Source: CAZWSE01 sp964636575 (GTDB lineage Bacteria > Pseudomonadota > Alphaproteobacteria > Rhodobacterales > Rhodobacteraceae). Taken from it: 7,533 bases of DNA. Shown here one piece after another: positions 1 through 7,100 of the stretch. Each line of letters begins with the position of its first letter. Within the stretch, counting starts at the first letter, position 1. Both the position numbers and the translations under genes were made by a program. The notes beneath the pieces were generated by a model. That model saw only the letters and a program-made list of their open reading frames with translations, searched no databases and had not been told where the DNA came from. The stretch is from NCBI GenBank assembly GCA_964636575.1, contig CAZWSE010000128.1, positions 1 to 7,533 on the forward strand. Reading direction: 5' to 3'.

Positions 1-54
1 CGTTGCCAGTACTAGCACCTGAAGCTAGCGCGTCTACCATTCCGCCACCTGGGC
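1..54 (-). tRNA. tRNA-Leu (anticodon CAG), 5' part only, truncated by the window edge
   Basis: Read on the minus strand from position 54, the sequence starts with the acceptor strand GCCCAGG, followed by a D-arm region (GGCGGAATGGTAGACGCG) typical of bacterial tRNA-Leu. The anticodon stem CTAGC/GCTAG encloses the 7-base loop TTCAGGT, which places anticodon CAG at 19-21 (reads CUG leucine codons). The bases after the anticodon stem (ACTGGCAACG) look like the start of the long variable arm expected for a class II tRNA. The T-arm and 3' acceptor strand lie beyond the left edge, so acceptor pairing cannot be verified here. Confidence 0.93.
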
Positions 55-67
55 CCGTGAGGGATGC

Positions 68-95
68 GTTTAAGCTGGTTCACTATGTCTGTCAA
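68..95 (-). promoter_or_regulatory. sigma-70 promoter of tRNA-Leu
   Basis: On the minus strand a perfect -35 hexamer TTGACA (90-95) is followed after 16 bases by TTAAAC (68-73) as the -10 element. Transcription would start near position 61, about 7 bases before the mature tRNA 5' end at 54. A short leader like this is usual for a singly transcribed tRNA. It is the best promoter match I saw in the window. Confidence 0.7.
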
Positions 96-251
96 ACGGA
101 TTCTCTAATGGTTCAGATGCTGGTTTTGGTAAGGTCGATGAAACCTATCGCCCTCTAGGATGGGTTGGATGTTGCGCGTCGATTTGCGCCTTGTTTCAAA
201 AGGGCTTGGCCGCTACATCCGTTGTCAAAGAACGCTATGCGAGGTTTCCAG

Positions 252-1235
252 ATGTCCAAACTTGTCACGATCTACGGCGGCTCGGGTTTTGTCGGTCGAT
301 ATATCGCGCGGCGTATGGCCAAAGAGGGCTGGCGCGTTCGTGTGGCTGTCCGTCGTCCGAATGAGGCTATTTTCGTGAAACCTTATGGTGTTGTTGGCCA
401 GGTTGAGCCTGTTTTGTGCAACATCCGTGACGATGCCTCTGTCGCTGCGGTCATGCAGGGTGCTGATGCGGTTGTGAACTGTGTTGGTGTTTTGAGCTGC
501 ATTGGCAAAAACACCTTTGAGGCCGTTCAGGCCGAAGGTGCCACCCGTATTGCCCGTATTGCTGCCAAGTCCGGTGTGTCCAAGATGGTGCATATCTCTG
601 CCATTGGTGCTGATGCAGAGGCTGATAGCGAATACGCCCGTACCAAAGCCGAGGGCGAGGCTGGTGTGTTGGCCCATATGCCTGATGCCATGATCCTGCG
701 CCCGTCCATTGTGTTCGGCGCTGAGGACGGATTTTTCAACCGCTTTGCGTCCATGTCTCGCATGGGTCCTGTGTTGCCTGTTGTGGGCGCCAACACCAAG
801 TTTCAGCCCGTCTACGTAGATGATGTTGCCCAAGCCGCTGTGATGGGCGCCACCGGCGCTGCTGCTGGCGGTGTTTATGAATTGGGTGGACCCGATGTTG
901 AGGATTTTCGCACGTTGATGGGCCGGATGTTGGATGTCATTCAGCGCCGCAAACTGGTTTTGAACATGCCGTTTTGGATGGCTCGGATCATGGGGTTCGG
1001 GTTTGATATGCTTCAGGCCGTGACCTTTGGGCTGTTCACCAATACGATGATTACCCGCGATCAAGTGAAGAACCTGCGCGTCGATAATGTCGTGGGTGAG
1101 GGTGTGAAGACTTTCGCCGATCTTGGGATGCGCCCGACCGCGATGGAGGCGATTTTGCCCGATTACCTGTGGCGCTTCCGTCCGTCAGGTCAGTATGCCG
1201 AGATCAAGAATTCGGCGAAGAACTTGCAGTCTTAA
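252..1235 (+). CDS. Complex I NDUFA9-subunit-family protein (atypical SDR, NAD(P)-binding)
   Basis: A 327-residue extended/atypical short-chain dehydrogenase resembling the NDUFA9 (39-kDa) accessory subunit of respiratory complex I. A Rossmann nucleotide-binding motif lies at the N-terminus (GGSGFVG, G9-x-x-G12-x-x-G15). R34/R35 follow strand 2, which may favour NADP(H). A central NCVGVL stretch (76-81), S116 and the Y128-ARTK132 pair sit where SDR catalytic residues normally lie. ILRPSIVFG (148-156) and FQPVYVDDVA (184-193) are also typical of the family. ATG 252 was chosen because GAGG (241-244) lies 7 bases upstream and the Rossmann fold begins at once. An in-frame ATG at 165 would add 29 residues unlike the family. 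It stands alone, with no nuo genes nearby. In mitochondria NDUFA9 binds NADPH and supports complex I stability; a similar role here is inference. The reading frame is intact. Confidence 0.88.
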   Translation: MSKLVTIYGGSGFVGRYIARRMAKEGWRVRVAVRRPNEAIFVKPYGVVGQVEPVLCNIRDDASVAAVMQGADAVVNCVGVLSCIGKNTFEAVQAEGATRIARIAAKSGVSKMVHISAIGADAEADSEYARTKAEGEAGVLAHMPDAMILRPSIVFGAEDGFFNRFASMSRMGPVLPVVGANTKFQPVYVDDVAQAAVMGATGAAAGGVYELGGPDVEDFRTLMGRMLDVIQRRKLVLNMPFWMARIMGFGFDMLQAVTFGLFTNTMITRDQVKNLRVDNVVGEGVKTFADLGMRPTAMEAILPDYLWRFRPSGQYAEIKNSAKNLQS

Positions 1236-2035
1236 CTATACGCATAAACCAGCAGAATGATCCCAAGGACCATGCGGTAGATGACGTAGGGTGTGAAGCT
1301 AACGCTGCGCAGAAGGCGCATCATGAAGATCAGCGCGACCAGTGCCGCGAAGAATGCGAAGACGGCTGCGATTGCGCCGTCGCGGGCGAGGGCTGCGTTT
1401 GCGGTGCCTGCCACCTCTAATCCTAACAATGCCCCAGCCGCGATGATGGTCGGAATCGACATGAGCATTGCAATGCGTGCGGCGTCTTCGCGGGCATAGC
1501 CTAGCTGTCTTGCCCCTGTGATTGTGATGCCGGACCGTGATGTGCCGGGGATGAGTGCGACCGCTTGCCAGAGGCCCAGTATGACCGCGTCTTTCAAGGT
1601 CCAGCTTTCAGTGATCTTGGTGGTCTTTCCGGTTTGATCGGCCCAATACAGCACCAAGCCGAAGATCAGCATGGCCCAGCCGATCACAGCGACCGATCGC
1701 ATCATGTCGCTTAGCCCTGTGATCTTTAGAATGACCCCAACGATGATCACCGGAATGGTCGCCACCAAGAGGCACAGTGCAAGAAATGCGCCGCGTGTGT
1801 CTACTTTCCCGCGCAACAGGCGGAGCGTTCCGGCTAAGGCGAGTTTTACGTCGGCCCAGAAGTAGAGGATGACAGCAAACAGGGTGCCGACATGTACTGC
1901 GACATCTATGACTTGCCCCTGATCTTCGGTGCCCGTGAGCGCAGGCAAAAGGATCAAATGGCCGCTGGAGGAGACCGGAAGAAACTCGGTCAAGCCTTGA
2001 ATGACCGCGACGAGGAAGAGCGTAAACAAAGGCAT
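1232..2035 (-). CDS. uppP: Undecaprenyl-diphosphatase UppP (BacA family)
   Basis: A 267-residue integral membrane protein, full length for the family. It dephosphorylates undecaprenyl diphosphate to the monophosphate lipid carrier used for peptidoglycan and other envelope polymers, and overexpression of the family is known to give bacitracin resistance. Both signature regions are present: Q13-GLTE17-FLPVSSSGHL (the E/Q-x-x-x-E motif plus the serine-rich loop and H26) and P163-GTSRSG169, with R167 as the expected catalytic arginine. Multiple hydrophobic segments are visible, for example around 50-60, 84-105, 115-131, 186-206, 222-240 and 252-265. The start is the only ATG giving the canonical N-terminus. 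The ribosome site is weak: a GGAA (2049-2052) lies about 13 bases upstream. The stop codon overlaps the stop of the convergent NDUFA9-like gene by 4 bp, leaving no intergenic terminator. I found no convincing promoter, only a TTATAC -10-like hexamer without a matching -35. Confidence 0.96.
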   Translation of the reverse strand: MPLFTLFLVAVIQGLTEFLPVSSSGHLILLPALTGTEDQGQVIDVAVHVGTLFAVILYFWADVKLALAGTLRLLRGKVDTRGAFLALCLLVATIPVIIVGVILKITGLSDMMRSVAVIGWAMLIFGLVLYWADQTGKTTKITESWTLKDAVILGLWQAVALIPGTSRSGITITGARQLGYAREDAARIAMLMSIPTIIAAGALLGLEVAGTANAALARDGAIAAVFAFFAALVALIFMMRLLRSVSFTPYVIYRMVLGIILLVYAYS

Positions 2036-2066
2036 AGCGGGATTCTGGTTCCGTGAAGTTTGTGTT

Positions 2067-2103
2067 GGCTTTCGTATAAGCCGTTCATTTCAAAAGGAAA
2101 GCC
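2067..2103. repeat. Competing small inverted repeats in the uppP leader
   Basis: GGCTT (2067-2071) can pair with AAGCC (2078-2082) across a 6-base loop. Alternatively, the longer GGCTTTC (2067-2073) can pair with GAAAGCC (2097-2103). The two pairings are mutually exclusive and lie in the probable 5' leader of uppP, 32-68 bases before its start codon. The arms are short, so they could be chance; no function is claimed. Confidence 0.3.
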
Positions 2104-2123
2104 TGTTCATAAGACCGTATCGG

Positions 2124-2187
2124 ACCTAATTACTGGAAGACTTTCGCTCATTTCTATCTTCCGATCCAGATATTTCTTTAATTAGGT
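2124..2187. repeat. Nested inverted repeats in the divergent uppP-gltD region
   Basis: The outer arms ACCTAATTA (2124-2132) and TAATTAGGT (2179-2187) are perfect 9-base inverted copies, and each contains the palindrome TAATTA. An inner pair, GGAAGA (2135-2140) and TCTTCC (2157-2162), lies inside them, with CTGG (2133-2136) and CCAG (2166-2169) as a further complementary pair. The set sits just upstream of the gltD -35-like element at 2196. It could be a two-site operator for a dimeric regulator or a folded leader. The symmetry is read directly; the regulatory role is inference. Confidence 0.45.
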
Positions 2188-2195
2188 AACATGTT

Positions 2196-2224
2196 CTGAC
2201 TTTTTTTCCGAAATGATTAAGAAT
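2196..2224 (+). promoter_or_regulatory. Candidate gltD promoter
   Basis: CTGACT (2196-2201) and AAGAAT (2219-2224) each match four of six bases of the -35 and -10 consensus and are separated by 17 bases. The predicted start near 2231 would leave a leader of about 32 bases containing the gltD Shine-Dalgarno site. The match is modest and unverified. A run of seven further Ts (2202-2208) lies in the spacer. Confidence 0.3.
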
Positions 2225-2249
2225 AGAAGGGGCGGACGAATCTTTTGGT

Positions 2250-2257
2250 GGAGGAAG
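2250..2257 (+). promoter_or_regulatory. Ribosome binding site that fixes the gltD start at GTG 2263
   Basis: GGAGGAAG is a near-perfect Shine-Dalgarno sequence. GGAGG (2250-2254) ends 8 bases before GTG 2263. In-frame alternatives TTG 2245 and GTG 2248 lie before or on this site and so cannot use it. The following ATG (2278) is too far from it. Confidence 0.8.
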
Positions 2258-2262
2258 CGCCC

Positions 2263-3693
2263 GTGGCGAAGCAACCTATGTTGAAATTTGTGCATACCCC
2301 GCGCGTGATGCCTGAAAAGCGTGATGCTGGTGTCCGCAAGGAAGATTTCGACGAAATTTATGCCGAGTACGCGGATGCCAAGGCCAAGGAGCAATCCAGC
2401 CGGTGCTCGCAGTGCGGCGTGCCCTATTGCCAGACCCATTGTCCGTTGCACAACAATATCCCCGATTGGCTGCGTTTGACGGCTGAGGGCCGGTTGCAAG
2501 AAGCCTACGAAGTGTCTCAGGCCACCAATACTTTCCCCGAAATCTGTGGCCGTATTTGTCCGCAGGACCGGCTGTGCGAAGGCAACTGTGTGATTGAACA
2601 GTCCGGCCATGGCACTGTCACCATCGGGTCGATTGAAAAGTACATTACCGATACGGCTTGGGAAAAGGGCTGGGTACAGCCGATTTCCCCAAAGGCCGAG
2701 CGCACCGAAAGTGTTGGCATCATCGGTGCTGGCCCCGGTGGTTTGGCGGCCGCTGATGTGCTGCGCCGCGCTGGTGTGCAGGTCACGATCTATGATCGCT
2801 ATGACCGCGCCGGTGGATTGCTGACTTACGGTATTCCGGGCTTCAAGCTTGAGAAGGACGTCGTGCTGCGCCGCAATGAACAGCTTGAAAAAGGTGGTGT
2901 CACCTTTGTTCTGAATTGCGATGTCGATGCTGATATCTTCGAGACGATCCAAGCGGACCATGATGCCGTTATCATCGCCACAGGCGTCTATAAAACAAGG
3001 GATTTGCAGGCGCCTGGCAGTGGGTCGGAGGGTATCGTCAATGCCATTGATTTCCTGACCGCCAGCAACCGTAAGTCGTTTGGCGACGCCGTGCCCGCGT
3101 TTGATTCAGGGGCTTTGAATGCCGAGGGCAAAAGCATTGTTGTCATCGGCGGTGGTGACACTGCGATGGACTGCGTGCGGACCTCTATCCGGCAGGGTGC
3201 CAAGTCGGTCAAATGTCTGTATCGCCGCGACCGCGCCAATATGCCGGGCTCTCAGCGTGAGGTTCAGAACGCCGAAGAAGAAGGTGTCGTGTTTGAGTGG
3301 CTGTCCGCCCCTAAAGGCTTCAAGGGTGATCCTGTTACTGGCGTGATCGTGCAAAAGATGCGCCTTGGTGCGCCGGATGCGACCGGTCGCCAAGCCCCTG
3401 AGCTGATCGAAGGGTCTGACTATGTTGAAGAGGCTGATCTTGTGATCAAGGCCCTCGGGTTTGAGCCTGAAGATTTGCCGACACTGTGGGGTCAAAAGGA
3501 TCTGGCTGTGACCCGTTGGGGCACTGTGAAGGCCGACTTTACGACCGGTGCCACAGAGATGGATGGTGTCTATGCCGTCGGTGATATTGTGCGTGGCGCG
3601 TCACTGGTTGTTTGGGCAATCAAAGACGGACGTGACTGTGCAGAAGCCATTTTGGACCGTCTGAATGGTGCCTCTGCGGTGGCGGCTGAGTAG
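2263..3693 (+). CDS. gltD: Glutamate synthase (NADPH) small subunit GltD
   Basis: A 476-residue, full-length beta subunit of NADPH-dependent GOGAT. It oxidises NADPH at FAD and sends electrons through [4Fe-4S] clusters to GltB for glutamate formation in the cytoplasm. The N-terminal Fe-S domain carries two cysteine groups: C48-x2-C51-x4-C56-x3-C60, then C95-x3-C99-x5-C105-x3-C109. The FAD Rossmann motif is G155-AGPGG160, and the NADPH site includes GGGDTAMDC (296-304). The C-terminal FAD contact YAVGDIVRGASLVVWAIKDGR (437-457) is intact. The start is a GTG set by the Shine-Dalgarno site at 2250-2257; the resulting N-terminus MAKQPMLKFV fits the family. It is the first gene of a gltD-small gene-gltB cluster, divergent from uppP, with 139 bp to the next start. 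Related small-subunit-like enzymes exist, but the adjacent gltB makes this the true GltD. Confidence 0.96.
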   Translation: MAKQPMLKFVHTPRVMPEKRDAGVRKEDFDEIYAEYADAKAKEQSSRCSQCGVPYCQTHCPLHNNIPDWLRLTAEGRLQEAYEVSQATNTFPEICGRICPQDRLCEGNCVIEQSGHGTVTIGSIEKYITDTAWEKGWVQPISPKAERTESVGIIGAGPGGLAAADVLRRAGVQVTIYDRYDRAGGLLTYGIPGFKLEKDVVLRRNEQLEKGGVTFVLNCDVDADIFETIQADHDAVIIATGVYKTRDLQAPGSGSEGIVNAIDFLTASNRKSFGDAVPAFDSGALNAEGKSIVVIGGGDTAMDCVRTSIRQGAKSVKCLYRRDRANMPGSQREVQNAEEEGVVFEWLSAPKGFKGDPVTGVIVQKMRLGAPDATGRQAPELIEGSDYVEEADLVIKALGFEPEDLPTLWGQKDLAVTRWGTVKADFTTGATEMDGVYAVGDIVRGASLVVWAIKDGRDCAEAILDRLNGASAVAAE

Positions 3694-3696
3694 GGC

Positions 3697-3752
3697 GCAC
3701 AACCTGTACACAATCCGTACACAACCTGTGCACCGACAGTGTGCATCGTACA
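3697..3752. repeat. Three 11-bp tandem repeats and GTRCA array after gltD
   Basis: Immediately after the gltD stop there are three head-to-tail 11-base units: ACAACCTGTAC (3699-3709), ACAATCCGTAC (3710-3720) and ACAACCTGTGC (3721-3731). The core GTRCA recurs at 3706, 3717, 3728, 3741 and 3748, so the first three are about one helical turn apart. The block also has dyads: TGTAC/GTACA (3705-3709 and 3717-3721), GCACA/TGTGC (3697-3701 and 3727-3731) and TGCAC/GTGCA (3729-3733 and 3741-3745). No T-run follows, so it is not a standard terminator. It could bind a regulator of the downstream genes or fold in the mRNA; function is unknown. Confidence 0.6.
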
Positions 3753-3820
3753 AACACTGACCAAGATCGGTAGGGCAGCGCGCCTGACGTATTCAAGACC
3801 GAACCTTAACAAACTGAAAA

Positions 3821-3826
3821 GAGGAG
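3821..3826 (+). promoter_or_regulatory. Ribosome binding site of the small gene between gltD and gltB
   Basis: GAGGAG ends 6 bases before ATG 3833. The in-frame ATG at 3827 directly abuts this site and is too close to be used, so 3833 is preferred. The strong site is the main reason to believe a gene begins here. Confidence 0.65.
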
Positions 3827-3832
3827 ATGACG

Positions 3833-4154
3833 ATGAAGGTGATACGCGCGACCGCATTTGTATTGCCGTTCGCCTCTTTCAATGTGCGGATGNNNNNNNN
3901 NNNNNNNNNNNNNNNNNNNNNNNNNNNNNNNNNNNNNNNNNNNNNNNNNNNNNNNNNNNNNNNNNNNNNNNNNNNNNNNNNNNNNNNNNNNNGTTGCTGC
4001 TGGTCTCTTTGAGAACGCAGGTGGTGGCACTTTGAAGATAGAATTTTTCGCGGATCAATGTCCGCAAGGTTACCGGTTGGAAGGCGATCACCGTCGTCTT
4101 TCCACCGCTGAAACGGAAGCGATGTTCGCGCCCACTGAAGGAGACGACACATGA
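3833..4154 (+). CDS. Small unrecognised protein between gltD and gltB, interrupted by an assembly gap
   Basis: I do not recognise this protein. The 5' piece (3833-3892) encodes 20 residues, MKVIRATAFVLPFASFNVRM: a basic start followed by a hydrophobic stretch, which could be the beginning of a signal peptide or membrane anchor. After 100 N, an open frame from 3993 encodes 53 residues (VAAGLFENAGGG at the start, CPQGYRLEGD in the middle, FAPTEGDDT at the end) and stops at TGA 4152-4154. That stop overlaps the gltB start as ATGA, suggesting translational coupling. The two pieces are in different frames as drawn, but each meets the gap at a codon boundary. They join if the true gap is a multiple of 3; the 100 N is probably a placeholder. 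Two ATA codons occur in about 73 codons, whereas I noticed none in gltB. Two separate genes meeting inside the gap cannot be excluded. Confidence 0.6.
3893..3992. other. Assembly gap of exactly 100 N
   Basis: Exactly 100 consecutive undetermined bases, the conventional placeholder for a gap of unknown length between contigs. The real missing sequence may be shorter or much longer and could hold further genes. Bases next to a contig end can also be less reliable. Confidence 0.97.
4138..4143 (+). promoter_or_regulatory. Ribosome binding site of gltB
   Basis: AAGGAG lies 7 bases before ATG 4151, inside the end of the upstream small gene. Ribosomes finishing that gene at TGA 4152-4154 could restart directly on gltB. 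Confidence 0.8.
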
Positions 4155-7100
4155 CCACATATGATGAAAACTGGGCCCGCGCTGAAGAAGAGAAACGCAA
4201 GTGGATGGCCGAGAACGGTCTCTACGATGAAACCGAGGAACATTCGTCCTGCGGTGTTGGTTTGGTCGTGTCTATCGACGGCAAATCCAGCCGTGGCGTT
4301 GTTGAAAACGGGATCAAAGCCCTAAAGGCGATCTGGCACCGTGGTGCTGTGGATGCCGATGGTATGACCGGCGATGGTGCTGGTATTCACGTGCAAATCC
4401 CCGTTCCGTTTTTCTATGACCAAATCGAACGCACCGGCCATACCCCCAACAAGGATGAACTGATTGCTGTTGGTCAGGTGTTCCTGCCGCGCACTGATTT
4501 TGGTGCCCAAGAGACCTGCCGTACCATCGTTGAAACCGAAGTGCTTCGCATGGGCTACTATATCTACGGCTGGCGCCATGTGCCTGTCGACATCACCTGC
4601 TTGGGCGAAAAGGCCAATGCCACCCGCCCCGAGATCGAGCAGATTTTGATTTCAAATTCCAAAGGTGTGGACGAGGAGACCTTTGAGCGTGAGCTTTATG
4701 TCATCCGTCGCCGGATTGAGAAAGCGGCTGCCGATGCCAATATCGCTGACCTTTATTTGGCGTCTCTGTCCTGCCGTTCGATCATCTACAAGGGTATGAT
4801 GCTGGCTGAACAGGTCGCTGTGTTCTTCCCTGATCTGATGGACGAACGCTTTGAGAGCGCCTTTGCCATTTATCACCAGCGCTATTCGACCAATACCTTC
4901 CCCCAGTGGTGGTTGGCCCAGCCGTTTCGCATGTTGGCCCACAACGGTGAGATCAACACGTTGAAGGGCAACCTCAACTGGATGAAGTCCCACGAGATCC
5001 GCATGGCCTCTGCCACCTTTGGCGATATGGCTGAAGACATTAAGCCGATTGTCCCGGGCGGGTCTTCGGATTCTGCTGCCCTTGATTCCGTGTTTGAGGT
5101 TTTGGTCCGTGCCGGTCGTTCTGCCCCTATGGCCAAGACCATGCTGATCCCAGAGTCGTGGTCCAAGCAGACCATCGAGCTGCCCGAGGCGTGGCGCGAT
5201 ATGTATTCCTATTGCAATTCTGTCATGGAGCCTTGGGATGGTCCTGCTGCCTTGGCGATGACCGATGGTCGTTGGGTCTGTGCTGGTCTTGATCGCAATG
5301 GTCTGCGCCCGATGCGTTATGTCGTCACTGGCGACGGCATGCTGATTGCCGGATCCGAGGCTGGAATGGTTCCGATTGATGAGGCATCCGTGGTTGAGAA
5401 GGGTGCCCTTGGCCCCGGTCAGTTGCTGGCTGTCGATATGCAGGAGGGCCGCTTGTTCCATGACCGTGAAATGAAGGACCGTTTGGCTGGCAATCAGCCG
5501 TTTGGCGATTGGGTTGGCAAGATCAAAGAACTGGACGACGTGCTGTCTGCCGCCACCGAGGTTCCTGTCTTTAGCGGCCCTGATTTGCGCAAGCGTCAGG
5601 TCGCTGCTGGCTATACTGTTGAAGAGATTGAACAAATTCTTGTTCCTATGGCTGAGGATGCCAAGGAAACTTTGGCCTCTATGGGCGATGACACCCCGTC
5701 TGCTGTGTTGTCCAAGCAGTATCGTCCGTTGTCCCATTTCTTCCGTCAAAACTTTAGTCAGGTCACCAATCCGCCGATTGATAGCCTGCGCGAATTCCGT
5801 GTCATGAGCTTGAAGACCCGCTTTGGTAACTTGAAGAACGTGTTGGATGAGGACAGTTCCCAGACCGAGATTTTGGTCATGGACAGCCCCTTTGTGGGCA
5901 ACGCCCAGTTCGAAACCTTGATGCAGAATTTCAATGCTGATTTGGTTGAGATCGATTGTACCTTTGAGGAAGGCAACGGCGCTTTGAACACCGCGTTGGA
6001 GCGGATCAGGGCGGAGGCTGAAGATGCTGTGCGTTCTGGTGCGGGTCATATCGTGCTGACCGATCATCATTCGACCGACACCCGTATTCCGATGCCGATG
6101 ATCTTGGCCACAAGCGCTGTTCATTCGCATCTGACCCGCAACGGGTTGCGCACCTTCACGTCGCTTAATGTGCGCTCTGCCGAGTGCATTGATCCGCATT
6201 ACTTTGCCGTTTTGATCGGCTGTGGTGCGACTGTCGTGAATGCCTATCTGGCCGAAGACACTTTGGCCGATCGGATTGAGCGTGGTTTGATGGATGGGCC
6301 TTTGACCGCTGCTGTTTCGCGCTACCGTGATGCAATTGACCAAGGTCTGTTGAAGATCATGGCCAAGATGGGGATTTCCGTTGTTTCTTCCTATCGGGGC
6401 GGTCTGAACTTTGAAGCCGTTGGCCTAAGCCGCGCGATGTGTGCAGAATTCTTCCCCGGTATGACCAGCCGTATCAGTGGCATCGGTGTGTCGGGTATTC
6501 AGCGCAAGGCCGAAGAAATTCATGCCCGTGGTTGGGCGTCTGACACGGTGCTGCCCATCGGTGGTTTCTACAAAGCCCGCAAAACCGGCGAGGCTCATGC
6601 CTGGGAAGCCACCAGCATGCACATGTTGCAGGTTGCTTGTAACAAAGCCTCTTACGAGATGTGGAAGCAGTTCAGTGCCAAGATGAAATCCAACCCGCCC
6701 ATTCATTTGCGCGATTTGCTGGATATCAAACCCTTGGGTGAGCCTGTTCCGATTGAAGAGGTGGAATCGATCACATCCATTCGGAAGCGGTTTGTGACGC
6801 CCGGAATGTCGCTTGGTGCTTTGTCGCCTGAGGCCCACAAGACCTTGAACGTCGCGATGAACCGCATTGGTGCCAAGTCGGATTCTGGTGAGGGCGGTGA
6901 AGACCCTGCCCACTTTGTGCCCGAGCCCAATGGCGATAATCCGTCTGCGAAGATCAAGCAGGTCGCGTCCGGTCGTTTTGGTGTGACTGCCGAGTATCTG
7001 AACCAATGCGAAGAGCTGGAAATCAAGGTCGCGCAAGGCGCCAAGCCCGGTGAGGGTGGCCAGTTGCCCGGCATGAAGGTCACCGACCTGATTGCCCGTC

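Noticed and set aside
165..251. Upstream ATG start at 165 for the NDUFA9-like protein
   Set aside because: It would add 29 residues with no family resemblance, while ATG 252 has a well-placed GAGG and begins directly with the Rossmann fold.
225..1064. 279-codon open frame on the minus strand
   Set aside because: Antisense shadow of the NDUFA9-like gene, His/Asn/Thr-rich, with no family resemblance.
2182..2961. 259-codon open frame on the minus strand
   Set aside because: Antisense to the cysteine-rich and FAD regions of gltD; no domain is visible in it.
3699..3731. Possible CRISPR array
   Set aside because: The 11-base units are head-to-tail with no spacers and there are no cas genes nearby.
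3694..3832. Intrinsic terminator after gltD
   Set aside because: The dyads are short and no T-run follows them, so a Rho-independent terminator is not supported.
3739..4200. Open frames on both strands running across the 100-N gap
   Set aside because: They are open only because N codons are not stops. The frames with ribosome sites and the ATGA overlap explain the flanks better.
4652..6343. 563-codon open frame on the minus strand
   Set aside because: It lies wholly antisense to gltB, whose protein matches the family throughout. The translation is rich in His, Gln, Arg and Gly with no recognisable domain, as expected from the codon bias of the true gene.
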